Source: Candidatus Rokuibacteriota bacterium
GTDB taxonomy: Bacteria > Methylomirabilota > Methylomirabilia > Rokubacteriales > CSP1-6
Length of the DNA: 64,000 nucleotides
Direction: 5' to 3'
Assembly (NCBI GenBank): GCA_003220615.1
Contig: QHTB01000139.1
Span: 1,983 to 65,982, forward strand
The stretch's first letter is position 1, and each line of letters opens with the position of its first letter. The translations under genes and the position numbers were made by a program. Of the stretch, positions 1 through 7,886 are shown piece after piece. A model generated the notes under the pieces. The model was not told the DNA's origin. It did no database searches and saw nothing but the letters and a program-made list of their open reading frames with translations.

Positions 1-942
1 CGGGAGCTGGCCGGCTTCCTCGGCATCAACACGAACACGGTCGCGCGTGTCGTCGAGGATCTGAAGCAGAGCGGATACGTGGAGGCTCGGCGGGGGAAGG
101 GCGTGTTCGTGGCCCCGGCGCCGCCCGTTCGCCCCGCCCCTCACCTCCGCGAGGGCTTTTTACAAGATACGGTGATGCGGGCGGCGGCCATCGGGATGAC
201 CGCCGACGACCTGGCGGTTGCCGTGCTGAGCGTGGCCAGCGTTCGGCCTGCCGCCGTCCAGGAGACCGTCGAGGTCCTCCTCGTGGAATGCAGCCCGCCG
301 GAGCTCGACTTCTTTGCCGGGCAGCTCGAAGCTCACCTCCCGGTTCGCGTCGACAAGGTGCTCCTCGGCGACCTGGCGACGGTCGCCCGCCAGAAGCAAG
401 CCGGTCGTTGGCGAGCCGCGGTCACGAGCTTTTGCCATCTCCCGGAGGTGGAGCGGCTGCTGAGCGGCCGGGGCGTCCCGGTCATCGCGCTCCTCGCCGA
501 GGCGCATCTCGAGACGCTCCACCGCTTGGCCCAGCTCCCGTCGGGCACGCGGGTGGGCGTCGCCTCCGCCGCCGTCGCGACGGCGCACAACCTGGAACAC
601 TCGATCGCCAACGCCGGCCTGCCCAACATCGTGCTGGTCGGGGCGAGTCCCGCCCAGGGGGCGCGCCTGGGTCGTCTGCTGCGACGAGTGGACGTCATCG
701 TGTGCTCCACCGCAGCCGCAGAGTGGGTCCGGGCGCTCGCGGGCCCCGCCGTGCAGGTGATGATCGACGACCGCGCCCTGGACCGGCGAGCGATCGAGAT
801 GCTCGCCGCCCTCCTGGTGCGGCAAAACGGCGACAGGCCGGCGGCGGCTCCCCCCGCCGGCCAGAGGCGCCTGAGCCCTCGTGCGTCCAGCGGGCGCAAA
901 CGGCGACGAGGCGGAACGCGTGCAACGGTGCGGGGGCAGTGA
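1..942 (+). CDS. GntR-family transcriptional regulator, 5' truncated by window edge
   Basis: The reading frame is open from base 1, so the true start lies upstream. The first residues (RELAGFLGINTNTVARVVED, then LKQSGYVEARRGKGVFVAP) are the end of a GntR winged helix: recognition helix plus the wing motif that closes with G-KG-F-V. About 230 residues follow that look like a ligand-sensing or effector domain with alternating hydrophobic strands; I do not recognise its family with confidence. It ends in a basic, arginine-rich tail. The next gene begins 40 bases downstream with its own strong ribosome-binding site. Confidence is high for a GntR-type DNA-binding protein and low for its ligand. 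Confidence 0.8.
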   Translation, partial: RELAGFLGINTNTVARVVEDLKQSGYVEARRGKGVFVAPAPPVRPAPHLREGFLQDTVMRAAAIGMTADDLAVAVLSVASVRPAAVQETVEVLLVECSPPELDFFAGQLEAHLPVRVDKVLLGDLATVARQKQAGRWRAAVTSFCHLPEVERLLSGRGVPVIALLAEAHLETLHRLAQLPSGTRVGVASAAVATAHNLEHSIANAGLPNIVLVGASPAQGARLGRLLRRVDVIVCSTAAAEWVRALAGPAVQVMIDDRALDRRAIEMLAALLVRQNGDRPAAAPPAGQRRLSPRASSGRKRRRGGTRATVRGQ

Positions 943-982
943 TGCGGGCGCGTCGTAACGGAGTGACGAAGGAGGACGAGTC

Positions 983-1816
983 ATGAGTTTCACTATGTTC
1001 GTGACGTGGGTTCTCGTCGGAGTGCTGGCAGGCGTGCTGGCCGGACTGGCCATGAAACGCGGAGGCTACGGGCTCAAGAAGGACATCATCCTCGGTCTCG
1101 TCGGGGCCATCGGATTGAGTTGGATCTTCCGTGCCGTCGGGCTGTTTCCGCAGGCCGGGATCGTCGCGATGGCCTTCGTGGCGGCCGTCGGCGCGGTCAT
1201 TCCGATCGCCGCTCAACGCAAGTTCTGGCCGACCGAGAGTGCTGGCGAGGAGAAGGCCGATAAGTGGTGGCGGTGGGGGCTGGGCGCGGCGGTCGTGGCC
1301 GTGGTGGTCTGGATGACCCTCGGCCCAGTGCCGCAGCCGGCAGCGACGGCCGCGGTGATAGAAGAACGGACGTACGCCGTGACGCCCGCGTCCGTGAAGG
1401 TGCAGGCCGGGATCGTGACGGGCGAGGTCACCGCGATGAAGGTCGCGGAGCGAATCGAGAAGGGATCCGACCGGATCGTCACCCCGGCGAAGCTGACCGC
1501 GACGCTCACGCTGAAGAACACGTCGGCCAATCAGACCGTCCGGCTGCTCGACGGAAAGCTCCTCTACATCGACGCCCAGGGGCAGCCGATCAAGCTTGAG
1601 GACGGGCGGACCGAACCGACCCTCAAGTTCGCTTCGTACGGCAGCGAGCGGCTCGATCCAGGGCAGGAAGCGACCCAGACCGTGGACGTGGAGTTTCCCG
1701 TCGAAGCGCTGAAGGCGAAGAGGCTGAAGGAGATCCGGCTCGCCTTCGCGTATATCCCGTCACCGTACCGGGCGGAGACGGTCAACTTCGCCGTCTCGCT
1801 CGGCGCGGGTAAGTGA
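983..1816 (+). CDS. Membrane protein, GlsB/YeaQ/YmgE-like N-terminus plus extracytoplasmic domain
   Basis: Start chosen at ATG 983, preceded by GAAGGAGG. Residues 1-80 hold three glycine-rich membrane segments with a GxLAGxxMKRGGYG-type turn and end in QRKFW, the pattern of the GlsB/YeaQ/YmgE (transglycosylase-associated) family, normally about 80-90 residues. A fourth membrane segment (about 93-110) leads into a 170-residue beta-rich domain with alternating polar/apolar strands (TLTLKNTSANQTVRLLDGKL), probably outside the cytoplasm and resembling a DUF4352-type or immunoglobulin-like fold. Two shorter relatives of the N-terminal part lie at 2112 and 3451. The function is unknown; this fused architecture is longer than the usual family member. 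Confidence 0.75.
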   Translation: MSFTMFVTWVLVGVLAGVLAGLAMKRGGYGLKKDIILGLVGAIGLSWIFRAVGLFPQAGIVAMAFVAAVGAVIPIAAQRKFWPTESAGEEKADKWWRWGLGAAVVAVVVWMTLGPVPQPAATAAVIEERTYAVTPASVKVQAGIVTGEVTAMKVAERIEKGSDRIVTPAKLTATLTLKNTSANQTVRLLDGKLLYIDAQGQPIKLEDGRTEPTLKFASYGSERLDPGQEATQTVDVEFPVEALKAKRLKEIRLAFAYIPSPYRAETVNFAVSLGAGK

Positions 1817-1822
1817 GCTCCG

Positions 1823-1851
1823 GGAGGTGGCTCCGCCCAGGAGCCACCTCC
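1823..1851 (+). terminator. Hairpin after the membrane-protein gene
   Basis: A 12-bp perfect inverted repeat (GGAGGTGGCTCC / GGAGCCACCTCC, five-base loop) starts seven bases after the stop at 1816. No T-tract follows, so it is either a terminator without a U-tail, common in GC-rich genomes, or a 3'-end stabilising hairpin. Confidence 0.6.
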
Positions 1852-1881
1852 GAGGCCCACGATCGGGCACCGAGGGTATCG

Positions 1882-2079
1882 ATGAACGTCAGTGAATACC
1901 GTGACGGTGATTCGCAGCGGCTCGCGACCTCCAGCGAGGCACCGGCGAAGTTCATCCAAATCTGTGCATCGCAAAACGACCTCTTCGCCCTCGATAAGCA
2001 CGGGAACATCTACCAGTATGACTTCAACGCGAAGACGTGGGGCAAGCTCGTCGCGAGCCGCTCGATGGACTCTCGCTAG
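1882..2079 (+). CDS. Small protein, single propeller-like repeat
   Basis: A 65-residue frame starting at ATG 1882 (MNVSEYRDGDSQRLAT). The C-terminal half (FIQICASQNDLFALDKHGNIYQYDF, read in two parts) resembles one blade of a beta-propeller or tectonin/RCC1-like repeat: hydrophobic strand, Asn-Asp turn, aromatic strand, then KTWGKL. One blade cannot close a propeller, so this is either a stand-alone oligomerising blade or a fragment of a longer gene. The start has no strong ribosome-binding site. It ends just before the next small membrane protein. Treat it as hypothetical. Confidence 0.5.
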   Translation: MNVSEYRDGDSQRLATSSEAPAKFIQICASQNDLFALDKHGNIYQYDFNAKTWGKLVASRSMDSR

Positions 2080-2111
2080 CCAGCCTGAAACGGCAGAGAG
2101 GGGCAGGCTTC

Positions 2112-2450
2112 ATGCTTGAACACGTCCTGCAGATGGGTCCGATGCTGGTCCTCGCCGGGCTCGTGGCCGGGTGGGTGGCTGAAGTGGTCTCACGGGCGGA
2201 CGGCCACGGCTTCATTCGCGATCTGGCGGTCGGTCTCGTCGGGAGTGTGGTCGGGGGCGCGACGCTCTGGGTCGTCGTCTCCAGCGAAGCTGGAATGCTG
2301 GTGATGTTCCTGATCGGGTGCGGAGGCGCAACGCTCGCGATCCTCGCTCAGCGGCGGTTCTGGCGCTCGGTCCGACTCGGGACCGAGCATCATGTCGGCA
2401 CTGTTCTGATTCCTTCACGACCTGACGGCGGAGGGCGCGCAGGTCACTGA
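2112..2450 (+). CDS. GlsB/YeaQ/YmgE-like small membrane protein
   Basis: ATG 2112 follows GAGAGGGGCAGG, and the product then has the family's layout: segment 1 with LAGLVAGWVAEVV, a short loop with HGFIRDLAVG, segment 2 with VGSVVGGATLW, and segment 3 ending in QRRFW. This is 112 residues including a 25-residue polar tail that the shorter relatives lack. It is the second of three such proteins within 2.8 kb. The family is linked to stress responses and the envelope in other bacteria, but no molecular function is established; nothing here adds to that. Confidence 0.72.
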   Translation: MLEHVLQMGPMLVLAGLVAGWVAEVVSRADGHGFIRDLAVGLVGSVVGGATLWVVVSSEAGMLVMFLIGCGGATLAILAQRRFWRSVRLGTEHHVGTVLIPSRPDGGGRAGH

Positions 2451-2551
2451 TCGGAACGCGGTCCGGCGGGCGTAAGCCGCGGCCGGCGCTCGGGCCCGCG
2501 GGGCGGCGTGGCGCTGGAATTCGCTGACCAGGTCGGCGAGGAGGAGAGGCT

Positions 2552-3043
2552 ATGGCACGGTGCGAAACGTGTGGGACGGAACTCCAGGATGCCTCGCAGC
2601 GGTTTTGTGGCGGCGACCGGTGTCGCGCTGTGTTCATGAAACGCCTCGGCCCCTGGGGAAGCGCTGCGCATCATGAGCCACTTCGAAGGGAGTACGACAT
2701 GACCAGGCTGGACAAAGTTGTGACCGTGCTCGCCCTTATTCTTCTCGGTTCGCTCGCGACGACGCGGATGGCCGACGGCGAGGTCCCCTCCAGCGCCGAC
2801 TTCGCCGCCTGCAATGCCGCAGCGCCCCACACGGTGAAAGCAGGAACCGTTTCACCGACGATGGCCGACCACGCCCGGGCCGATCGCGTACGCGGCGGCG
2901 CGTTGGCGACGAACTCGCCAGATTTCCCGGGCACCGTCATCGAGTCGGCCGATCCGCAAATCCACGGCATGGAGGCCGAAGGAGCAAAGAACGCGAGCTA
3001 TCAGGCCGCCTATCGCGCGTGCATGAGACGGAAGGGATTCTGA
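2552..3043 (+). CDS. Secreted small protein with possible N-terminal zinc-ribbon extension
   Basis: Two starts are plausible. ATG 2552 follows GAGGAGAGG and encodes a cysteine ribbon (C4, C7, C19, C24: CETCGTEL and FCGGDRC), which runs in frame into the second part. ATG 2699 follows AAGGGAG and begins a clear signal peptide (MTRLDKVVTVLALILLGSLA) followed by an 80-residue exported domain with two cysteines (ACNAAAP and YRACMRR near the end). The secreted 114-residue form from 2699 is the safer product. A cytoplasmic zinc ribbon fused ahead of a signal peptide makes little sense, so the long frame may join two genes whose stop was lost. Function unknown. Confidence 0.55.
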   Translation: MARCETCGTELQDASQRFCGGDRCRAVFMKRLGPWGSAAHHEPLRREYDMTRLDKVVTVLALILLGSLATTRMADGEVPSSADFAACNAAAPHTVKAGTVSPTMADHARADRVRGGALATNSPDFPGTVIESADPQIHGMEAEGAKNASYQAAYRACMRRKGF

Positions 3044-3062
3044 CGTCCGCCCTGCGCGCGGG

Positions 3063-3329
3063 TCATGTCCGGCGCTTGGCGTGCGTCGCTCGATCGCGCT
3101 GGCGCGCCACCCTCCGGATGTGGCGGACGACGTGGACCTGCCGTTCGATGTTGGCAAGAAGCGTCCCGTCGTTCCCACGCTTCAGCCCCTCCTCGATGAG
3201 GGCGCGGAGGACGATCTGCAGGCTCACGGGTAGCTTGAGCGTCGTCGTCGCTCGCCCGGCGGCGACCCGAGCCCGATCCAGAACCTCCTGGGACAGGATG
3301 AGGAGAACCCGTGTCTTGTTCGCGAACAT
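3063..3329 (-). CDS. Small basic protein, ribbon-helix-helix-like
   Basis: An 88-residue protein starting at ATG 3329, with GGGAGGTG placed seven bases upstream. The N-terminus forms a strand (TRVLLILSQEVLDRARVAAG) followed by two predicted helices (LPVSLQIVLRALIEEGLKRG), the usual layout of ribbon-helix-helix DNA-binding proteins, and the tail is strongly basic (RHIRRVARQRDRATHAKRR). It is transcribed away from the small membrane protein at 3451 and shares an AT-rich promoter stretch with it. Related proteins are often antitoxins or autoregulators, but no toxin partner is visible next door. Confidence 0.55.
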   Translation of the reverse strand: MFANKTRVLLILSQEVLDRARVAAGRATTTLKLPVSLQIVLRALIEEGLKRGNDGTLLANIERQVHVVRHIRRVARQRDRATHAKRRT

Positions 3330-3400
3330 CGCACCTCCCGTTCATCTCATGACCTTGGCGAGCACGGCGAGCATCCTCGTCCGGCTCGACCACACTCCAC

Positions 3401-3420
3401 TTGTTATATAAATTATGAAT
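3401..3420. promoter_or_regulatory. AT-rich divergent promoter stretch
   Basis: TTGTTATATAAATTATGAAT is the most AT-rich 20 bases in this part of the window and lies between the minus-strand gene starting at 3329 and the plus-strand gene starting at 3451. It contains a -10-like TATAAA on the plus strand (3407-3412) and a TATAAC on the minus strand. No convincing -35 element was found. Confidence 0.45.
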
Positions 3421-3450
3421 GCCATACGTCAACACGCCAGGAGGCGAGTG

Positions 3451-3711
3451 ATGACTGCCGGGATGTTCGCGACGTGGCTGGTGGTTGGACTTCTCACGGG
3501 CTGGCTGGCCGGGGTGGCGATGCCGCAGGGAGGCCACGGGCTCCTTCGCGACATCCTCCTCGCGCTGGTGGGGAGCAGCGCAGCGGGCGCGACCCTCACG
3601 GCCCTCGACCTCGCGCCTGACGCCGGACCGTTCACGATGGCGCTCGTCGCGTTCCTGGGTGCCGCCCTCGTGATCGTCGGCCAGCGCAAGATCGGGCATG
3701 CGCACTCCTGA
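3451..3711 (+). CDS. GlsB/YeaQ/YmgE-like small membrane protein
   Basis: ATG 3451 is preceded by AGGAGG at ideal spacing, which decides against the upstream ATG at 3415. The 86-residue product has three glycine-rich hydrophobic segments, the turn PQGGHGLLRDILLALVGS, and ends in GQRKIGHAHS, a good match to the family in length and layout. It is the shortest and most typical of the three relatives in this region. Its cellular role is not known. Confidence 0.78.
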   Translation: MTAGMFATWLVVGLLTGWLAGVAMPQGGHGLLRDILLALVGSSAAGATLTALDLAPDAGPFTMALVAFLGAALVIVGQRKIGHAHS

Positions 3712-3777
3712 CGGGCCCGTGGCACCTTCGGCCAGCGTTCACAACGGGAAGGTTCCTCTCTGCGGGGTTGGACTGGC

Positions 3778-4104
3778 ATGCCACTGAACGACATCCAGCG
3801 AACGCTGGTCGCAACGAAGTTCGAGATCCTCCGGAAGGTGAGCTTCGGATTCACTGAAGATCGACTCCTGCATCTTCAGGGAGCGGACGTTTCGCGGTGG
3901 ACGGATGAGTGCACGGCTGACCTCCGCAGAGAGATCGCCTCGGCCGCACCACCCCGCGTCGACATCTCGCTCCTCGACTTCCCCGAGCTCAGGTGTCTCT
4001 CTCGAATCCCTGACCGACAGTTCGCGCCCGAGCTTCAAGGTCGGAGCAGGCGCGCCTCGGCGCGCTGGGCGAAGCGGGTCAGCGGGAAGCAGATCACGAA
4101 GTAG
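3778..4104 (+). CDS. Doubtful small gene, 3' end overlapping the ABC permease
   Basis: A 108-residue frame from ATG 3778. The first 55 residues (LNDIQRTLVATKFEILRKVS and on) have protein-like amphipathic composition, but the last third is arginine/serine-rich and lies antisense to the end of the permease gene at 4035. No good ribosome-binding site is present. It may be a real N-terminus whose end was replaced, or chance coding. The stretch 3712-4034 otherwise shows no gene. Confidence 0.25.
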   Translation: MPLNDIQRTLVATKFEILRKVSFGFTEDRLLHLQGADVSRWTDECTADLRREIASAAPPRVDISLLDFPELRCLSRIPDRQFAPELQGRSRRASARWAKRVSGKQITK

Positions 4105-4682
4105 ATCGCCGCCGCCGTCAGGTAGATCTCGAAGGATCGGAACGTCCGCTCGATCGTCTCCTGGGCGGCGCGCGTCAGCTCGAACACCCCGATGATGGCG
4201 GCGAGCGAGGTGTCCTTGATCAGGATCGTGCACAGCCCCACGAAGGGCGGGATCATCCGCCGCACCGCCTGCGGGAAGACCACGTAGGCCATCGCCTGGA
4301 CCTCACTGAGGCCGATCGAGCGGGCGGCTTCGAACTGGCCGCGTGGGATCGACTGGATGCCGCCGCGCACCACCTCGGCTGTGTTCACCGCCATCCACAG
4401 GCTCATGGCCAGGACGGCGGCCGGGAAGGTCGGGATCCTGATGGCCAGGGCCGGCAGGCCGAAGAAGATGAAGAACAGCAGGAGCAGCAGCGGCACCGCT
4501 CGGACCAGCTCGACCAGCCAGGCCACCACCGCGCCGACCCCGCGCCAGGGCGCGAAGCGGAGCAGGCCGAGCGCGACGCCGCCGGCCGTGCCCACCACGA
4601 TCACCGCAGCCGCGATGGCAACGGTGCTCAGCGTCCCCCGCAGCAGATAGGGAAGCGTCTGCACGACGACCTGAACACTCAT
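4035..4682 (-). CDS. Amino-acid-type ABC transporter permease (HisM/GlnP family)
   Basis: A 215-residue inner-membrane permease, the usual size. Five hydrophobic segments are visible, and the conserved cytoplasmic loop that docks with the ATPase reads RGGIQSIPRGQFEAARSIGL with a following PQAVRRMIPP. It is the last gene of an operon transcribed from about 9849, 13 bases after the sister permease. Together they should form a heterodimeric channel for a polar amino acid or similar organic anion or zwitterion. No ATP-binding subunit is encoded in this operon, so the ATPase must come from elsewhere or beyond what I can identify here. Confidence 0.92.
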   Translation of the reverse strand: MSVQVVVQTLPYLLRGTLSTVAIAAAVIVVGTAGGVALGLLRFAPWRGVGAVVAWLVELVRAVPLLLLLFFIFFGLPALAIRIPTFPAAVLAMSLWMAVNTAEVVRGGIQSIPRGQFEAARSIGLSEVQAMAYVVFPQAVRRMIPPFVGLCTILIKDTSLAAIIGVFELTRAAQETIERTFRSFEIYLTAAAIYFVICFPLTRFAQRAEARLLRP

Positions 4683-4695
4683 GCGGGCTGACCGC

Positions 4696-5364
4696 TCACG
4701 CGGGCGCGCGCAGCAGGCGGCCCTCGGCCGCTCGCAAGAGCCGGGTCAGGGCCAGCACGATGACGACGTACATGACGGCGGCGGTGCCGTAGATCTCGAA
4801 CGTGCGGAAGTTGTTGAACGAGATGTCGTTGGCCACGAACATCAGCTCGACCATCCCGATCGTCGACACGAGCGACGAGTTCTTCACGAGCGAGACCAGG
4901 TTGTTGCCGAGCGCCGGGAAGCAGATGCGCACGGCCTGGGGCATGATCACGTAGCGCAGGATCTGCAGCTCGCCGAGCCCGGCCGAGCGTGCGGCCTCGA
5001 ACTGCCCGTGGGGCACCGCCTCCAGCCCCGCCCGAAAGATCTCGGTGTTGTAGGCGGCGGCGTAGAGCACCAGCGCGGCGAGGCCGGACAGGAACGGCGA
5101 CAGCTTGACGCCGAGCTGGGGCAATCCGAAGTAGACGATGAAGATCTGGATCAGGAGCGGCGTGTTGCGGAAGACCTCGACGTACGCGGCCACCAGGCGG
5201 CGCGCCACCGGGCCGGGAGCCTGGGAGATGGCGGCCAGCGCGAGCCCGAGCACCAGGGCGAGCACCATCGCCACGCTCGAGATCATCACCGTGAGGCCGG
5301 CCCCCTCGAGGAGGTAGGGCAGCCCTCGCGCAATGGCCGCCCACTCGAAGCCGTAGGCGGTCAA
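4696..5364 (-). CDS. Amino-acid-type ABC transporter permease (HisM/GlnP family)
   Basis: A 222-residue permease starting at TTG 5364, whose start overlaps the TGA of the binding-protein gene (TTGA), implying translational coupling. The ATPase-docking loop is AGLEAVPHGQFEAARSAGLG followed by IMPQAVRICFP, and VFRNTPLLIQIFIVYFGLPQ is the family hallmark after the second helix. It pairs with the permease downstream. Substrate cannot be read from permeases; the adjoining dehydratase suggests an organic acid rather than a protein amino acid, but this is inference. Confidence 0.92.
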   Translation of the reverse strand: MTAYGFEWAAIARGLPYLLEGAGLTVMISSVAMVLALVLGLALAAISQAPGPVARRLVAAYVEVFRNTPLLIQIFIVYFGLPQLGVKLSPFLSGLAALVLYAAAYNTEIFRAGLEAVPHGQFEAARSAGLGELQILRYVIMPQAVRICFPALGNNLVSLVKNSSLVSTIGMVELMFVANDISFNNFRTFEIYGTAAVMYVVIVLALTRLLRAAEGRLLRAPA

Positions 5365-6161
5365 GGCTTGATGAGGAACTGCTCCACGTCCGCGAAGTAC
5401 TTCTTCCAGAGCCGATCGTACGTCCCGTCCGTGTGCATCTTCTTGAGCTCGGCGTTCACCCAGTTGATGAACTCGGTGTCGCCCTTACGCACGGCGATCC
5501 CGTACGGCCTCGGCACGAAGGTCTTGCCGACCGCCTTGAGATCGGCGTTCTCCTTGGCCAGGCTGAGAATCACGATGTCGTCGTGGACGTAGGCGTCGGC
5601 GCGCCCGCCCTTCAACGCCAGCACCGCCTCCGACACCTTGCCGAACTTCACGCGGCTGGCCTTCGGCTGGAGCTGCTCGACGTCCTTGTCCTGAATCGCG
5701 CCCTGGATGACTGCCACCGTCTTGCCGCCCAGGTCGTCGAGGCTCGTCACGGCGCTCGCCCTGGGCACGAGGATCAGCGAGCCCGACATGAAGTAGGGCT
5801 CGGAGAACTCCACCACCTGGCGGCGCTCGTCCGTGATCGTCACCGTCGCGATGATGATGTCGATCTTGCTCGACTGGAGGAACGGAATGCGGTTGCCCGA
5901 CGTCACCGCGACCAGCTCGACTTGTTGCTCGTCGTTGAAGAGTGCCTTGGCGAAGCGGTGGGCCACGTCGACGTCGAAGCCCACGTTCTTGCCGGCGGCG
6001 TCGACGGTGCCGAAGGGCGGAAAGTCGGTCTTCACGCCGGCGATGAGCTTGCCGCGCTTCTTGACCGTCTCGAGCGTGGACTGGGCGCCGGCGGGGGCGG
6101 CCACCGTTGCGATCAGCGCGGTGGCCAGCGCAACCAGGATGGAGCGTCGAATGGGGCTCAT
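5361..6161 (-). CDS. ABC transporter substrate-binding protein (SBP_bac_3 family)
   Basis: A 266-residue exported protein with signal peptide to about residue 27 (LIATVAAPAGAQ) and a mature start typical of polar amino-acid receptors: TLETVKKRGKLIAGVKTDFP then PPFGTVDAAGKNVGFDVDVA. The hinge motif EFSEPYF is present near residue 119. The gene overlaps the dehydratase upstream (ATGA) and the permease downstream (TTGA), so the three are co-translated. It captures the solute in the periplasm for the two permeases. The ligand is unknown. Confidence 0.92.
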   Translation of the reverse strand: MSPIRRSILVALATALIATVAAPAGAQSTLETVKKRGKLIAGVKTDFPPFGTVDAAGKNVGFDVDVAHRFAKALFNDEQQVELVAVTSGNRIPFLQSSKIDIIIATVTITDERRQVVEFSEPYFMSGSLILVPRASAVTSLDDLGGKTVAVIQGAIQDKDVEQLQPKASRVKFGKVSEAVLALKGGRADAYVHDDIVILSLAKENADLKAVGKTFVPRPYGIAVRKGDTEFINWVNAELKKMHTDGTYDRLWKKYFADVEQFLIKP

Positions 6162-7858
6162 GCCTGTCCTCCTCGCAGGAAATCGAAGTCGCAGCCGAGA
6201 TCGGCCTGGAGCACGTGGTCGAGATAGAGGCGCCGGTAGCCCCGCTTCGGCGCCGCTGCCTGCCCTCCGTTCGCGCGGCGCCGCAGCTCGGCGTCGTCCA
6301 CCAGCAGGTCGAGTTTGCGGGCCTTCACACTCAGCCTGATCCGGTCACCGCTCTTCACGAGGCCGAGCGGGCCGCCGTCGGCAGACTCGGGCGTGACGTG
6401 CAGCACGATGGTGCCATAGGCGGTGCCGCTCATGCGCGCGTCGGAGATCCTCACCATGTCCGTGACACCTGCGCGCGAGAGCTTCTGCGGAATCGGCAGA
6501 TAGCCCGCCTCCGGCATTCCGGGGGCGCCCTTGGGCCCGGCGTTCTGCAGCACGAGGAAGTCGTCGGCGGTCACGTCGAGCGCGGGATCGTCGACGCGGT
6601 TCGACAGGTCTTCGAGCGACGTGAAGACCACGGCGCGGCCCTCCCGCTCGAAGAGCCGGGCATCGGCCGCCGAGCGTTTCAGGATGGCACCCCGAGGCGC
6701 CAGCGAGCCGAAGAGCGCGACGAGCCCGCCGACCGGCTGGAAGGGTTCGGCCGCGCTTCGGATCACCTGGCGATCCACCCAGGCGCCGTCGCCGTTCAAC
6801 CGATCGCCGAGCTTCTGCCCGGTGACCGTCACGCAGTCGAGATGGAGCTTGGGCTTCAGCTCGCGGAGAACGCCACCCATACCGCCCGCGGCGAAGAAGT
6901 CCTCCATGTAGTGCTGGCCGGAGGGCTTCAGATCGACCAGCACCGGCGTGTCGTCGCTGAGGCGGTTGACCGTCTCGAGCGAGATCGGAATGCCGAGCCG
7001 CCCGGCGATCGCCGTGAGGTGGACGATCGCGTTGGTCGAGCCTCCGATGCAGAGCAGCACGCGCAGCGCGTTCTCGATCGCGTGCGCAGTGACGATGCGG
7101 TCGGGCGTCAGTCGCGAGTGGGCCAGCGCCACGGCCGCCTCGCCGGTCGCCTCGGCCGCGCGTAGCCGGTCGGCGTGAACCGCCGGAATGGCCGCCGTCC
7201 CCGGCAGCGCCATGCCGAGCGCTTCGGTGATGCACGCCATCGTGCTCGCCGTGCCCATCACCGCGCACGTCCCCGCCGTCGTCGCGAGCCGACCTTCGAT
7301 CCCGTCGATCTGCTGCGGCGTCAGCTTGCCGGCGCGGTACTGACCCCAGAAGCGGCGGCAGTCGGTGCACGCGCCGAGCCGCTCACCCTCGTGGCGTCCC
7401 GTCATCATCGGCCCGGCCAGGAGCTGAATCGCCGGAACGCCCGCCGATGCGGCGCCCATCAACTGGGCGGGGACCGTCTTGTCGCAGCCGCCGACGAGCA
7501 CGGCCGCGTCCATCGGCTGCGCGCGCACCATCTCCTCGACGTCCATCGACATGAGGTTGCGGTACAGCATGCTCGTCGGGTCGAGAAAGACCTCGCCCAG
7601 CGAGATCGTCGGAAACGTGATCGGCGTCCCGCCGGCGGCGAGCACGCCGCGCTTGACGGCCTCGATGAGCTCGGGGAAGTGGCGGTGGCAGTTGTTGAAG
7701 CCGCTCGCCGAATCCGCGATGCCCACGATTGGCCGCGCCAGCGCCCGGGTCGAGTAGCCCATCGACCGCGCGAACGACCGCCGCAGGTAGAGCGCGAAGT
7801 CGCGATCGCCGTAGTTGGTGAGTCCGCGGGCGAGTCCGGGCAGTCCATGGTCGGCCAT
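6158..7858 (-). CDS. IlvD/EDD-family dehydratase, probably sugar-acid type
   Basis: A 566-residue protein from ATG 7858. Three iron-sulfur cysteines sit at the expected places: C57 (FNNCHRHF), C125 (GGCDKTVP) and C198 (TAGTCAVMGTAS). The C-terminal motif SDARMSGTAYGTIVLHVTPE is closer to aldonate dehydratases such as L-arabinonate dehydratase than to branched-chain DHAD, which ends SDGRFSG. It should remove water from a 2,3-dihydroxy acid to give a 2-keto-3-deoxy acid. It lies between DUF1015 and the ABC importer and overlaps the latter by four bases, suggesting the importer feeds it. Substrate assignment is inference. Confidence 0.88.
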   Translation of the reverse strand: MADHGLPGLARGLTNYGDRDFALYLRRSFARSMGYSTRALARPIVGIADSASGFNNCHRHFPELIEAVKRGVLAAGGTPITFPTISLGEVFLDPTSMLYRNLMSMDVEEMVRAQPMDAAVLVGGCDKTVPAQLMGAASAGVPAIQLLAGPMMTGRHEGERLGACTDCRRFWGQYRAGKLTPQQIDGIEGRLATTAGTCAVMGTASTMACITEALGMALPGTAAIPAVHADRLRAAEATGEAAVALAHSRLTPDRIVTAHAIENALRVLLCIGGSTNAIVHLTAIAGRLGIPISLETVNRLSDDTPVLVDLKPSGQHYMEDFFAAGGMGGVLRELKPKLHLDCVTVTGQKLGDRLNGDGAWVDRQVIRSAAEPFQPVGGLVALFGSLAPRGAILKRSAADARLFEREGRAVVFTSLEDLSNRVDDPALDVTADDFLVLQNAGPKGAPGMPEAGYLPIPQKLSRAGVTDMVRISDARMSGTAYGTIVLHVTPESADGGPLGLVKSGDRIRLSVKARKLDLLVDDAELRRRANGGQAAAPKRGYRRLYLDHVLQADLGCDFDFLRGGQA

Positions 7859-7886
7859 CAGGTTCTCCCGTCGCGTCGACGTCGCG

